This document shows, piece after piece, positions 12,006 through 23,467 of a DNA stretch of 64,000 bases (within the stretch, counting starts at the first letter, position 1; each line of letters opens with the position of its first letter). The DNA lies in contig JAHRHY010000016.1 of assembly GCA_019671135.1 (NCBI GenBank), forward strand, positions 988,501-1,052,500, read 5' to 3'. Origin of the DNA: Linnemannia hyalina (Eukaryota > Mortierellomycota > Mortierellomycetes > Mortierellales > Mortierellaceae). The translations under genes and the position numbers were made by a program. Under the pieces are notes generated by a model. It worked only from the letters and a program-made list of their open reading frames with translations. It did not search any database and had not been told where the DNA came from.

Positions 12006-12730
12006 CTAAAGTGCCTTGAGTAGAGCTCGTCCGATGGTGACAGTACTGGCAGTGAGAGTGGCAACCTTGAGGACTTCCAACGCTACATAAACCCCATGGA
12101 CCTTTGCACTCTCGGTAGGTCGCCCCTCAACATACCGGGCACCCACGCTCCTCATCACGGGTAGAAATGTAAAGCTCTGCAAGAGATAGACAATCAATCC
12201 TGGACTGAACCGGAGCCATTGACGCCATCCCAACTGTCTGAACCCTGAGGCGCTTCCAGTGACTAGTCCGCGTTGTGTGAGGAGGTACCAGCCGAGGAGA
12301 TCGAACGTTGCGAGGACAACCTCAACTTTGTTGAGAGCTGAGAAGACGTGTCGTCCAACGTCGATCAAACTGCGCCTAGCAGGTGTGGGTGACAAGAACT
12401 TGACAGGTGCTTCCAAGAATGAAATCGCCTAACGGTTTGTGTTAGCAGGTGTTAGTATTTGGAGAAATGCTGGGTGTCCTATTTCAAAAGTCGAGTGGAG
12501 TGGTGTGTAAAGGTGAATAGATATGTTACCAGATTGGCTCCGATCCAGCAGCACTGGAGTGCGCCCATGGAGAGTAGGAGACCCTGTCCGGTCATTCGGT
12601 TGCCATAGGGATGAGCAGCAGCAGCGAGGCCAACGGAGACGGCAGCGATGACACCGGTTGACTTTGTGGAGAGAACAAAGAGGGATCCTTTTGAGTGGTT
12701 GATGCGGGAATGGACCTGTTGGTTCTTCAT
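12006..12730 (-). CDS. Small multi-spanning membrane protein, unrecognised
   Basis: Two exons (minus 12730-12530 and 12428-12006) joined by a 101-nt intron give 207 aa. I see about four hydrophobic segments: residues 25-42 (SVGLAAAAHPYGN region), 48-73, 93-112 (KVEVVLATFDLLGWYLL) and 178-205 (VALEVLKVATLTASTVTIG). A central conserved-looking block, EAPVKFLSPTPARRSLIDVG, sits on the loop after the second segment. There is no signal peptide or GPI site. I do not recognise the family. It could be an organelle or plasma-membrane protein. The upstream minus strand is C/T-rich with a purine-poor leader, consistent with a 5' UTR. Confidence 0.6.
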
Positions 12731-13047
12731 GGTTGTCGAATGTGAATGAGGACAAGGGCCAGTTGATGTCGTTGGTTGAAGAGGGAGCTAAAGAAGAATA
12801 AGGAGAAGGAAGATGCGGAAGAGAGATATATGGGATTCAGGTCACGCGCCCGCACGATTGAATGCCTTTTTTATTTCTTCATGACGCGTCGAAGACACGC
12901 TCATGAATCAAAGCCAATCTTTTTCTCATTTTCTCATTTTCTCATTCTCATTCTCATGGAGATTGAATTTTAAGATTTTTCTTTTTTCGTTTATTCTTTC
13001 ATTCATACACAAAATAATAACTATGTAGAGGTGCTAATCTGGTCGAC

Positions 13048-13836
13048 TTACCTTTGGAACACAAGCTTGAATGGACGTGGACGTGGAGAGACAACGGGCT
13101 GGAATACTAATAAACAATGGACATTGAAAGAAAAGTCGATTAGTATCGCGATTCCCATCTTCAATTGTCAATAGAGCCATACAGCGGATGGTTCTCTTGA
13201 TAGAGTTGTGCTCAGGTTTAGAATAGTCTCAACATTACAGGTGGGGTCTCCACCCATTTCAGATTGTTGAGCTTGACATGCTTAGATTCATCTTTGTAAC
13301 TCCAGAAGGGGAAAGTGGAAGAAAAGGAGAGATCATGGATTGTTCTTCTTACCATTTGAAATCGGACAACGTCGAGATCCGACAGAGACCGATATCTTTC
13401 TCGGAGACCCGTACGAAAAGCACCTGCAACGATGAAAAAAGTGAACAATCACATAAAAGATTAGTTCATCATGTTACATATTCATCTTGTTCGCAAAAGC
13501 GAGAAGAGAAAAGGAGTGAAATTTCAGAAGCATGACATATCGACATAATTAGAGTGTTTGTACGAACACATTCCGACCGCCCGTCATGCGTTACAATCAT
13601 TAATAGGAGAGTAGTGTGGGTTGTTTGGTATGATTGACTATGGAATGGATAGATTACTTACGTTTTCAGTCGACCAAGTTGAACCGTATCCAATCGACAC
13701 CGAATTGCATGCTTGCTTGAAGATAGGAACCAAGACGCGCTTGAGATCTGGATAACCAATCGAGAAAAGACGAAGAGCGTGGTTAACATACACGATCGAA
13801 ATTCACAATTGAGAAGACGCGTCCAAGGAATGGACA
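13048..13836 (-). CDS. Unrecognised spliced gene (3' part defined, 5' end open)
   Basis: Five minus-strand segments link by GT-AG introns with continuous frame: about 13836-13794, 13747-13662, 13423-13353, 13299-13239 and 13098-13048 (TAA 13050-13048). The readable protein includes GRVFSIVNFD, LKRVLVPIFKQACNSVSIGY, LFVRVSEKDIGLCRISTLSD, KHVKLNNLKWVETPP and PRPRPFKLVFQR. Introns are 140, 53, 238 and 46 nt; two are near the lower limit for this genome. Simple read-through hits stops at once, so the agreement of phase at four junctions is the main evidence. I do not recognise a domain and found no ATG exon; one may lie in the C/T-rich region up to 14.4 kb. Confidence 0.35.
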
Positions 13837-15052
13837 AAGTCTGGCCGTGAGGATGGATGGATGGAGGATAGAGAGATAGAAGGGAACTCAGACAAGGCTG
13901 AAACTGTATGTTACTCAACACAATGGTAATTCAGAAGGTGACTTTGTATATGGGTCGATCAAATCATCGTAGTTGCCGTATCTCTCTCTCTGAGGGGAAG
14001 GAGGTGTGAATGAAGGTGTGATATGCAATTGAGGTGATTGAATCGTGAATAGTAAACCGTACCTTATTGTGAAGCAAGCAAAACGAATGAGAGGAAAAGA
14101 AAGTGTTGTTGTTGTTTATGAATGAGGAGGGGGAGGGATGAGTTGTAAGAAAAGAAGAAGAAGAGAAAGAGAAAGAGAGGTCTCTTTGTAGGAGGATGGA
14201 AAGCGGTTGGGGAGGATAAAAGAAAGGAAAAAAAAAACAAAAAAAAGATGTGCGGAGTAAAAAAGAAACACAAACAACCAAGCCACTCGTTCTCACGTGG
14301 AGGAAGTCCAGTAGAGTCGCGTCTTTTATCGATGTTGAATGAAAGAAAGAAAGAAAGAAAGAAAGAAAGAAATGGCACAGACTGACTTTGGATCGTGCTT
14401 GTGACAAGCTGTGAGCCACATCAATGATAGCATGCAGCCTGACTGACTTTGGTGCAGCACATGAGCATAAGCCATTGAGGGGGGTTACTGTTCTGATACA
14501 GATGTCGCCTTTCGGACACTCGTTTGTTGACAATGGACCTGTGGCAAAAGGCAAACAAGGAAAGGCTCTCCTCATACCCTAAACTGCGCTCGAGAGGGTT
14601 CGAGGGTTCGAGGGTTCAAACCAAACAGACGTACAGCTTGCAAAGGGCGAGATTGCCGGAGAGTCGGTGAGCGGGGTAGTGCGGGTAGGGGAACGAGAGC
14701 TAAGAGAGAAGAGAGAAAAAAGTGCGAAGATGAGATTTTTCCCTCCTCTTCTTTTTGAGCCTGTCTCTCTGTCTCTCTGTCTCTCTGTCTGTCTGTCTCT
14801 CTGTCTGTTGATTGTTTTTTCTTCGCCTCTGCTCACATCCACCTCATCTCCTCTCCTCTCTTCTTTCTTCTTTATCCTTCGCCCCTCTTCTTCTCTTCTC
14901 TTCTCTTCTCCTCTCCTTTCCTTTTGTTCGCTTCACATCCCCCCCTACTCCATCTCTTCTCCAAACAAACCCACGCAAACACACACATACTCATCTCTTT
15001 CTCACCCACTCATCCACAAACACACACCTTGTTAGTTTCGACAGGAAAAATA
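13837..15052. other. Gene-poor spacer with microsatellites and CK2-beta leader
   Basis: Contains a (GAAA)n tract at 14341-14372, a triplicated GAGGGTTC-type motif at 14593-14618, a TCTG/TCTC tract at 14761-14808 and a C/T-rich leader from about 14810 to the CK2-beta start. ORFs here are low-complexity translations of these tracts. No gene is supported apart from possible 5' exons of the unrecognised minus-strand gene. Confidence 0.45.
14341..14372. repeat. (GAAA)n microsatellite
   Basis: About eight uninterrupted GAAA units, preceded by a further imperfect unit. Confidence 0.95.
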
Positions 15053-17131
15053 ATGTCCGCATTCGATCAGCAGCAACAGCAGCAGCAACTCATGCGCCCA
15101 GACAACGTTGAGGAGGAAGAGGAGGACGAGGACGAGGAAGAAGAAGATGAGGAGCAGATCCAGGGAGAGTACAACGAGGAGTACTACGGTAAGTCTCGCA
15201 CCCTCAGCATGGACCCTTATGTTTACATACACTTGACACGCCAGAAGAGACTGGACTACGAAACTTCTCACCCCGAGCTGGAGATACTCCAGACGCAGTT
15301 ATCAGCCCAAAACCACACCGCTTGGGTACCTTGCGACACACGCCCCGAGCTCCCTTTTTTTTGTCGTCCGTTTGCTTCGTGCTGAAGGAAAGGACAAGCA
15401 AAAACATACTACGCAAAACAGCGCTTGTTGTTTTGTTGCTGTGCCGCGTAATGGCAATGTCGAGGCAACAACGGACAGATGACCGAGGGCCTTTGAATGA
15501 CCCGAGTGCCCACAACGACAACAAAACTGACCATCTCGCTCTCTCCTTTTTCCGCCTTCTCTTTTCTATATGCGACTACTACTGTTCCCCTTTGGCCATC
15601 ACCTACTCCCTCCTTCACGACAACAACAGGATCGGATGTGTCGAACGAGTCGGGGCCAGAGACGATGCCGTGGATCGCGTGGTTCTGCTCACTCGGAGGA
15701 CACCAATACTTTGCCGAGGTAGCAGACGAGTTCGTGGAGGACGACTTCAACCTGACTGGACTCAACTCCATCGTCCCCTTCTACAAGGAGGCACTAGACA
15801 TGATCCTTGACCTTGAGCCAGGTAATTTGGATAACTACTCCTCCTACGTGTGCAAGATTTTCCCATTTTCCTTCGGGACTTTGGCCTTGGCTTTTTTGTT
15901 GGATTCTTGTGCACTGACTGACGCACTCTTTTTTCATTTCTTTTCGTTTTGCTTACGTGAATCGTGAATCATCAATAGAAGAGGACAGCACAAAAGTTCC
16001 TGATGTATCGATTGTGGAAGCATCTGCGGAGCAACTCTATGGATTGATTCACCAACGCTTCATCGTGACACGGCAAGGACTGCAGCAGATGGTATGTCTC
16101 CCTCACTCCTTCATAGGGTGGAGGCAGCAAGGACAGCACAAACCTAGCAATGGCAATCGAAAGCAGAAACAGCAATATGAAAGACAGCATACACATAGGC
16201 GCCAAGAATCAACGAAAAGAAACGACACCGATTACAGACAGCATCCTCAAATACAACCCAACAACGCAATCAAACAGCGGCGGCTACAGAAACAGAAACG
16301 AACACCAATAACGAACAGCAACACGAACAAAGGCGCAAAAGAACAAAAGGCGCAAAAAGAACAAAATACAAAGGCAATAGAATTGGAAGCAAATGGAGGA
16401 CAGTGTCATTCCGGTGTGTTGTATTATCTCCTCAGCAATTTGGGGACGGGCTGCGGACTGCAGGAAGAAGGGGCTAGGGGAGAAGAGAAACAGACGATGC
16501 ATATGTTATCTGAAGGAATCCTTAGCGCAAGACCTCAGGCACATCGATCAGCCAAGCACTCAATTGAAAATCACATATTACCGACCGCTGACCGTTCCTT
16601 TGTTTCTTTCTTTAACCATTAGGCTGATAAGTATCAGGCTGGACATTTCGGAAGCTGCCCACGCACCTTTTGTCAGTCAACAAACGTCGTGCCATGCGGA
16701 CGCTACGATCTCCCCGGAGTCGAGACCGTCAAGCTCTACTGCCCCAACTGCCAGGACATTTACTCACCACCCAGCTCAAGATATCACAACTTGGATGGTA
16801 CTATAAATTGCGGCGGCCACTGTCCTTTTATGCAGATGGGTGCCACATAGATGATCTCTCATCATCCTAACATCTTCTTTGCCCTTCCTTTCTCATGTTC
16901 TTGATAGGCGCATACTTTGGAACGACATTTGCACACATGCTTTTCCATATTTACCCCGAGTTGGTCCCCATCATCCCCAACAAGATCTACGCGCCTGCAA
17001 TCTACGGCTTCAAGATCTCAGAGTACAGTCGCTGTGGACCACGCATGCAATGGCTCAGGAACAAGCAGGATCCCAAATCGTTGGACGCCAGTGGAAAGTT
17101 GATCAAGGATTGCGATGATGACGAGAAGTAG
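15053..17131 (+). CDS. CKB1: Casein kinase II regulatory (beta) subunit
   Basis: Regulatory beta subunit of the CK2 tetramer; it dimerises through a zinc finger and docks two catalytic alpha subunits. Exons 15053-15188, 15630-15821, 15979-16091, 16623-16797 and 16908-17131 are phase-consistent, 279 aa. Residues 20-40 are a Glu/Asp run after a Gln-rich start. The conserved core follows: MPWIAWFCSLGGHQYFAEV, FNLTGLNSIVPFYKEALDMI, AEQLYGLIHQRFIVTRQGLQ. The zinc ligands are C159, C164, C187 and C190, with the same 5/23/3 spacing as human CK2 beta. The end, YGFKISEYSRCGPRMQWL, replaces the longer yeast tails. Intron 4 (531 nt) is long for this window. A pyrimidine-rich leader precedes the ATG. Confidence 0.96.
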
Positions 17132-17522
17132 TCGCTCTACTACACAAACGCGCATGCACACACACATCAACAACAATGATTTCTGGAGTTTTTTTCTCTT
17201 TTACCTACTACTGTATCCATTTTTTTGTTTTTTCTTTCCTTCTTTTTACTTGTCGTCCATTCTTCGTTCTTTATCTATTTTTTTTCTTTCTTTTTTATCG
17301 CTGACATTTACTTGCTCTCGTTTCTCTTTCTCCTGTTTTACCGCCCATTCAACAAACCCATTTACGTTCGCGCCTGGAATACAAAACCAAGCCAACAACA
17401 AAGGCCTTTTGGCCATCGCCTCGTTTTCTCCCCTCCTCTACTTGGTAGCATTCTCCCCACTTCCCATGCAGACCAACCACTCATAATAACACCAGCACTT
17501 TATCAACTTTTTGTCCATTTTT

Positions 17523-17554
<32 letters not shown>

Positions 17555-18187
17555 TGGGTACTTGCACAATGTGTGGTTGGTAGTAATAGCACAGGCAAAA
17601 AAGCATTGGGTCACGGTAAGAGGTATCTCCACTCTTTCTCGTGATTCCTTGTGAACCAATTTCGTATGAGTTCTCTCATATAAATTGAATATCCTTTTGC
17701 CAAGATTGATGAACGAGGTACTCTTGAAGCAGCGAGGAAGGAAGGGAGAGGAAGGGGGAGGAAGGGAAAGGGAAGGGGTGAACTATTTCGCAGGTTTTTC
17801 ATCCCGTTTCCTTTTTCTTCTTCACTTTTTTTTTTTTTTTCCTTTGTTCGTTTTGCTTTGTTGATAAGATACCTCTTGACTGCACACAGGGCCGCGACAG
17901 CGATTAGGCACTTGCTTTGTCATTCTGGCAGTATTGCAGCTCATACACCCCCCTTTTTCCTTTTTGTTCTTGTTTGATGTGAATGGATAGCATTTTGTCT
18001 GATGAAGTGTGCTTTATGGGAGTTTAGAAAAACCATGCATAATAATTGCCTGGACGCGTGTGGTATTATGTTACCGCGCGCTTTTTTTTTTTTTTTTTTT
18101 TTGCGCCTCCATTCTTTTGAAATGGCTCTGGATGGGAAGAGTATAGGTGCGTGTATTGGGTGTATGTGTGTAGACGGTAGGGCGGTT
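17132..18187. other. Convergent intergenic region with low-complexity tracts
   Basis: 3' flanks of CK2 beta (+) and the sphingolipid reductase (-). T-rich DNA at 17216-17340, a (TG)n tract at 17528-17554, an A/G-rich GGAAGGGA repeat at about 17733-17777 and a long T tract at 18082-18102. Nothing coding on either strand. Confidence 0.5.
17528..17554. repeat. (TG)n microsatellite
   Basis: About 13 uninterrupted TG units. Confidence 0.95.
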
Positions 18188-20058
18188 TTACAGCTCCTTC
18201 TTGAGGTTCTTCTTGCCGTACTTGAGGACCTTGCCATCTGCCTCCCACAAGAAAGAGGTGGCGCCGATCTATGGTTATCAACCATCCATTGTCGAATATA
18301 ATAATTCACGTTCGTATTATTAGTTACGACCTCCTTTTTCACGGTGCAAAAAAAAAAAAAAGACAAACAAACAAATGTAACTAAAGAACAAGAACAAAGG
18401 GACACGAGGACTTACTGGGGCGATGAGGCCGAGGATGTAATCCCATCCAATGTTGGCATAAGGCGTAACACCCTTGGCGGCGACTCTCAAAAAGTTGGTG
18501 TCGAAATCAGTCGTGACCGCAAAGTACCCCTTCCTCAACCCCTTCAACATGCCCTTGGCCGCATCTTCGGGGGTCAATCCCGTGGAGCCCTCAATCTCAC
18601 GCGTCAACAGGGGCTTGGTCAAGTTCTCGGTCTCATAACCGGGCGAGAACATGGTGCCTGGGTAGTAAATCTGGGTGGTGATGCCGTGGAGATGACCCTC
18701 GTTGCGGAGGGATTCGGCCAGACCGCGGAGGGCGAACTTTGTGGGGCAGTAGGAAGTGTAACCGACGAGACCGACCAGTCCAAGGGTTGAGGATGTCATC
18801 ACGATCTTGCCCTTCACACCCTTCTCGACCATGCGCTTGTAAGCCTCCTGTTGAGTTGTCGTGTACGCGATCGGGAGTGAAAATCGGAAACAATCAAGGT
18901 CAGCAAAAAAAACATTATAAGCAAGAAAACGTCGCACTGGGAACATGTATTAAGAGCAAGAAGAGAACGATGTGGAAGACTTACGTGGACAGTGTAGAGG
19001 GTGCCAAAGTAGTTGACCTTCATCTGCCATTCAAAGTCCTCAATAGGGGCATCGGTAAAGAAGCGAGGGATCGAGGTTCCGGCACAGGTCATCACAAAAT
19101 CGGGGACTCGTCCTCCGTGCAATGTTGAGGCCTCGTCCAGTGCCCGAATCGCCTGCTCCCTGTCCGTCAGATCAGCGCTCACCCAGTGAAACTTTTGCTC
19201 GCTCTTGACCTTGCGCGTAGCTGCTGCCTCCTATTTCCAATTTGAGGGAAGCGAAACAAGGTCAATGCTCTGTATGTGTTTACGAGAGCAGGTGTATGTG
19301 TGGAGAAACATGCATGGTATGGCGTAGCGTAGCGTTTTCGCATACGATAATAGAATTAGTTGGGGAATGGAGAAGTATGTCACCTTACCTTCATGAGCTC
19401 AACGGTCTCCTTGAGAGGTCCCTCCTTACGGGCGATGATGGTGACATGGGCACCCTGCTTTGCTAATTCGATAGCCACAGCCCTTCCGAGACCGATACTT
19501 CCTCCCGTCAAGTAGACATGCTACCATGGCCATCATTGAAAGAAGAGCCAAAAACAACAACAAAAAAATACATCGCATTGTGCGAAAGAACAAAGAGAAT
19601 GGTGTAAGTACACTTGGAGCACACTTGTTTTTTTAAGCTTCTAATGCCATAAATATTCTTCTAGGCTGCTGGTGGTGGTGGTGTTGTTGGTCGATAGCCC
19701 AAAGGTGTGTGGGCTGAGCGCATTCCTTCCTTGAATGCGTTGTGATAGTGTTTCCTTTTTTTTTTTTAACCCCGAGCAGTCAGACACTCGTCCGAGTTGG
19801 TTCAGTCTGCAACACCTCCTTCTTCGTTCTTCTACAAACCCCTTCCCTCCTAAAAACACGAAACAAAAAATCCCCCCAGACAAGACAAAGTACCTTGCCC
19901 TCGGGGTTGAACTGGCTGCCTCGGATGAGGTTGAGTATGGGAGTGACGAGGGGCGAGAGGGCCAGGAGGATGAACAAGTTTGCACTGACTGATTCAAAAG
20001 CCGTCATCTGGGCGCGATTGGTCAATGACCATAACAAGTCTGCAGGAGACCAAACCAT
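18188..20058 (-). CDS. TSC10: 3-ketodihydrosphingosine reductase
   Basis: ER membrane short-chain dehydrogenase that reduces 3-ketosphinganine to sphinganine with NADPH, the second step of sphingolipid synthesis. Exons (minus) 20058-19894, 19520-19389, 19230-18985, 18847-18416 and 18268-18188 are phase-consistent, 351 aa. Residues about 18-45 are a hydrophobic N-terminal anchor. The Rossmann motif TGGSIGLG is at 60-67. The catalytic residues are Ser200/201 in MTSSTLG and Y214-x3-K218 in YCPTK, followed by FALRGLAESLRNEG as in KDSR/Tsc10 rather than generic SDRs. A hydrophobic stretch near 310-335 fits the C-terminal membrane association of the family. It lies downstream of CCT8 on the same strand. 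Confidence 0.9.
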
Positions 20059-20483
20059 CGTCGATAAACAAAAAGAGTTTTGATGTGGGAGGGAGGAGAG
20101 AAGGAAAGAGAAAGAAGAGGGGCAAGGGAGTTGAGGTGGAGGATGAGAAGAGCGAGAGAGAAAAAAGTGATGGGTTAACAGACGAGCAAAGATACTCAAG
20201 TCCGTTTTTGGACAGTTTTACGCGAATTGGACAAGTGTCCAGGGGGACACAGACAGAACGATGGGTCGTGGCTTAGCAATACCTTCCTTCTTCCAGTCAA
20301 TGGAGTCAGGGCAAGATAGATAACCCTCGTCAAGGTGTTAGCAAAGAAAAGAAACATCCAGGACGCTGAATGATGTTGTTATGTATGTGTTTTTTTATGA
20401 ACAAGAAAAAGTGTCTAACAAAATAAATGTGAAAGCCGACCGACTGAACTACCTCCTGCTCGCTTGCTCGTCCCTTCCCGTAT
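20059..20483. other. Spacer between CCT8 and TSC10
   Basis: TSC10 upstream region; on the minus strand it reads as a C/T-rich leader near 20090-20170. No independent gene. Confidence 0.5.
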
Positions 20484-23116
20484 TTAATCCTCATCCCAGT
20501 GCTGCTTCTGCTTAGGTGCAACAGGTCCTCCAGCTGCCTTCGACATGATCAACTATTGTGCAGGTAAGAAAGAACACGTACAACTTTAGGGTTAGCAGGG
20601 TATTCAGGAAAACTACCAATTCACCGTAATACCTAAAAACCTCATAGAAAAAGGAAACAATGCGTACCTGATCGACGCGGAGGACAGTCATGGCGGTCTC
20701 TGTTGCGAGGCGGATGGCGTGCGACTTGGCAGACAAGACATCGTAGATACCGGCATTGTGTGCGTCCAAGAGTCCGTTGTTCTCGCTCTCAATATCAACT
20801 CCCATCACTCCACTGTCATCGGCGTGGTGAGAGGCATACAACTTTGAAAGAACCTCGGTAGCGTCCATTCCTGCGTTTTCAGCCAAAGTGCGGGGGATGA
20901 CCTCGAAAGCCTCTGCAAACTTCTTGATCGAGTGCTGGTTAAGACCGGGAGTTTTCTACATGAGCCATAATAACACAAAAGTGAATTGGGTTAACATTTT
21001 GACATAAATAATTTCCGGCGTTCGATAATCATCGCAAAAAGTACGTAAGCAAAGAGTCTTGAAAGTACCTCGCCGACAGCCAAGAGACGCTTGAGCAACT
21101 CCATTTCACATGCTCCGGCTCCAGGGACGAGGCGGGGATCTTTGACAAGGGCCTTGATGACGTTGATACCGTCATCCAAGGCACGCTCAACATCATCCAA
21201 GTGGTTCAAAGTGGCACCACGAACAACAATGGTGGCAGTCTTGGTAATTTCCTCCTCTTGTCTGAAAACGGTGACGCGGTCACCTCCAATCTCGACGCTC
21301 TCGACAATATCGCAGAATCCCATCTCCTCGGCCATGGGGGCACCGACACGGGCCAAAGCAGTGGCACCGGTGACACGGCACAATCTCCTCAAATCGAACT
21401 TGGACAAGACCTTGACGACCAAGATGCCGAATCTGTTCAAGTAGTGAAGAGCGAGCTCGCCAACGTTGTTACCAGTGACAACGACCTTGACACCAGCATC
21501 AGCAATTCCCTTCAACATCTGCTCCATGTGCTTCTCCTCGCCCTTGGTAAAGTCGAGCATCTCGTTGGCGTTGTGAATCAAAACAGTTCCCTTTGTCTCG
21601 GTCTGAGCAACATCCAAGGGGCAGGTGAAAACGGCGACCTTGGCCTTCTTGGCGTTGGTGACAACACCTATTGGTTCAATTGCGGAAGGGCATGATGGAT
21701 GCGACATGTCATTAGTCAATGGATTTTGGAATGGGATAAACTCAGATTGAAAACGCACCAGTCCGTGAAAGCCCACAAGCGACACATACCCTCGGGGGAG
21801 CGACCAAAGACCATTCCCTTGATGACACGGCTCTCGTAAAGACTGCTTCCCATGATCTTGACAACACGGACGTTATCGACGTTGAAGTTGGAGGCATCCT
21901 TGGGCATGACGGCGATGGCAGCCTCGCAGACAAGATCGGTCAACAAATCCTCGTTTCCGTACTGCTTGGCGGCAATTGACGAGCGAACAGCCTTGAACAG
22001 ATCCTCCTTGGTCTGGACATTCTTGATCTGCTCAACAGAGAGCTCTAGAAGGGGAAAGAACAAAGAAGAAGAAAAAAAATCAGGGTCAATGCCAGCCTCC
22101 TGTCGCAATTTGTAGTGACGGTTTGGATCAACAAAAAAAAGTACAAATTAAACAACCGTGCAATTGTCAGGTCAAAGAGCTGGGCCATACCCTCGAGAAT
22201 CTCCAATGCCTTGGCAGATGCGACCTCGTATCCCTGAACAATATCACTGGGGTGGAGACCCATGCGGAGCAAGTGCTCGGCCTTCTGCAAAAGCTCTCCG
22301 GCAATAATGCTGACCAAGTTGGAAGCATCGCCCATCTACATCAATAACGACAAAAAGAAAAGGCAGATCGAGGCATGAAAAAAGAGAAGGAGCGTGCACT
22401 TGGTGTAAGTTGGCTTGAAGTTCCTGAAGAACGATACACATGGGTCGAAATCCTGAGTTGAAGCTGTCAACGAATGATTGATCTGATCTACCTCGGCTTC
22501 CTGCTGCTGAGAGGCCATGACCAAGAGCTTGGCTGCGGGGTGAACAACCTCGAGCTCGCGGATAATGGTGGCGGCATCGTTGGTGACAAACAGCTTCTCC
22601 ATATGGTTGATAATGATCTTGTTGCGACCTGTGCAAAGGAGCAAAGGTATAAGGGAAGCGTGTTGATATTAGATTCCAGCGCGAGATCTTCATGGCAAAC
22701 TTCCATCAGTTGTGAGGTTTGGACGTTGGTTGATGAGTGGCGGTTTTACCATTGGGGCCAAAAGAGGTACGCGTAATCTCGGACAGATCGTGAACGGCTG
22801 TGATGTTGCGAAGGACGGCTTCATCGACACCTTGGAGGTGCTATTAGTGGAATAGGGTAGGTTGAGGGATGTTTGTTAGTCCATGGTTCTAAGATGCAAG
22901 CGATGCCATCGTTTTATGTGTTGGGTGCCTGAAAAAAAAGAGCTGATCAGATGCGTGTTTTTCTTGTTCTCTTGGGAGAGAGAGAAGGGAGAAAAGTGAA
23001 GAAAGGTAGGGATGGAGAGTGTGGATGTCGAATGAGTGAAGATGAATCGAGAGAACAAGCGATACCTTGTAGCCGTCCTTGAGCATTTGCGTTCCTTGGG
23101 GGATGCGAAGGGCCAT
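20484..23116 (-). CDS. CCT8: Chaperonin TRiC/CCT subunit theta
   Basis: One of eight subunits of the cytosolic chaperonin that folds actin, tubulin and WD40 proteins using ATP. Eight exons (minus) 23116-23066, 22840-22750, 22628-22492, 22335-22191, 22044-21790, 21667-21069, 20955-20668 and 20552-20484 are phase-consistent, 544 aa, the usual length. Recognition points: MALRIPQGTQMLKDGYK start, RTSFGPNGRNKIIINHMEKL, LFVTNDAATIIRELEVVHPA, the ATPase motif as GDASN (theta-type, GDGTT weakened), VFTCPLDVAQTETKGTVLI, LVPGAGACEMELLKRL and the LDAHNAGIYDV block. The C-terminus ends in KQKQHWDED, close to other theta subunits. The start was chosen by family agreement. Confidence 0.96.
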
Positions 23117-23467
23117 TGTGATTAAAAAAGTATGAGTTGTTGGAAGGTAAGAGACAAAAGGACAAAGACAAAGACAAAGGAAGGTTAGAGAACAACTAGA
23201 AGTAGCGAGACTTGTCTGGTGGGCGTGTAGGTTCGCTGGCTCTGATTTGCAGCACATGCGACCCTATCTGCCTTCTGTGACATTTAAACTGTCGCCAATT
23301 AAGCGCGTTGGTTGGAGCCATCGAGAGAATAGAAGGCTTCAACCAACAGAGACACAGAGACACCCTTTTGACGTGGCAACTCTAACAGGGGCTCCCATCA
23401 ACTTCTTTCTTCTCTCTTTCTTTACAACTCACTCAGACCGACTCACACACTCCCCCTACTCCTTGTC
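23117..23467. promoter_or_regulatory. Shared upstream region of CCT8 and SEC13
   Basis: Only 351 nt separate two divergent start codons. On the minus strand it starts with CTTTGTC repeats (about 23157-23180); on the plus strand it ends in a C/T-rich stretch. A bidirectional promoter is the simplest reading, though no specific element is recognisable. Confidence 0.5.

Noticed and set aside
14590..14630. tRNA T-arm-like GGTTCGAGG repeats
   Set aside because: A simple triplicated octamer without acceptor, D or anticodon stems.
13964..14842. Long minus- and plus-strand ORFs rich in Phe/Ser/Leu
   Set aside because: They are translations of pyrimidine tracts and microsatellites with no domain or splice logic.
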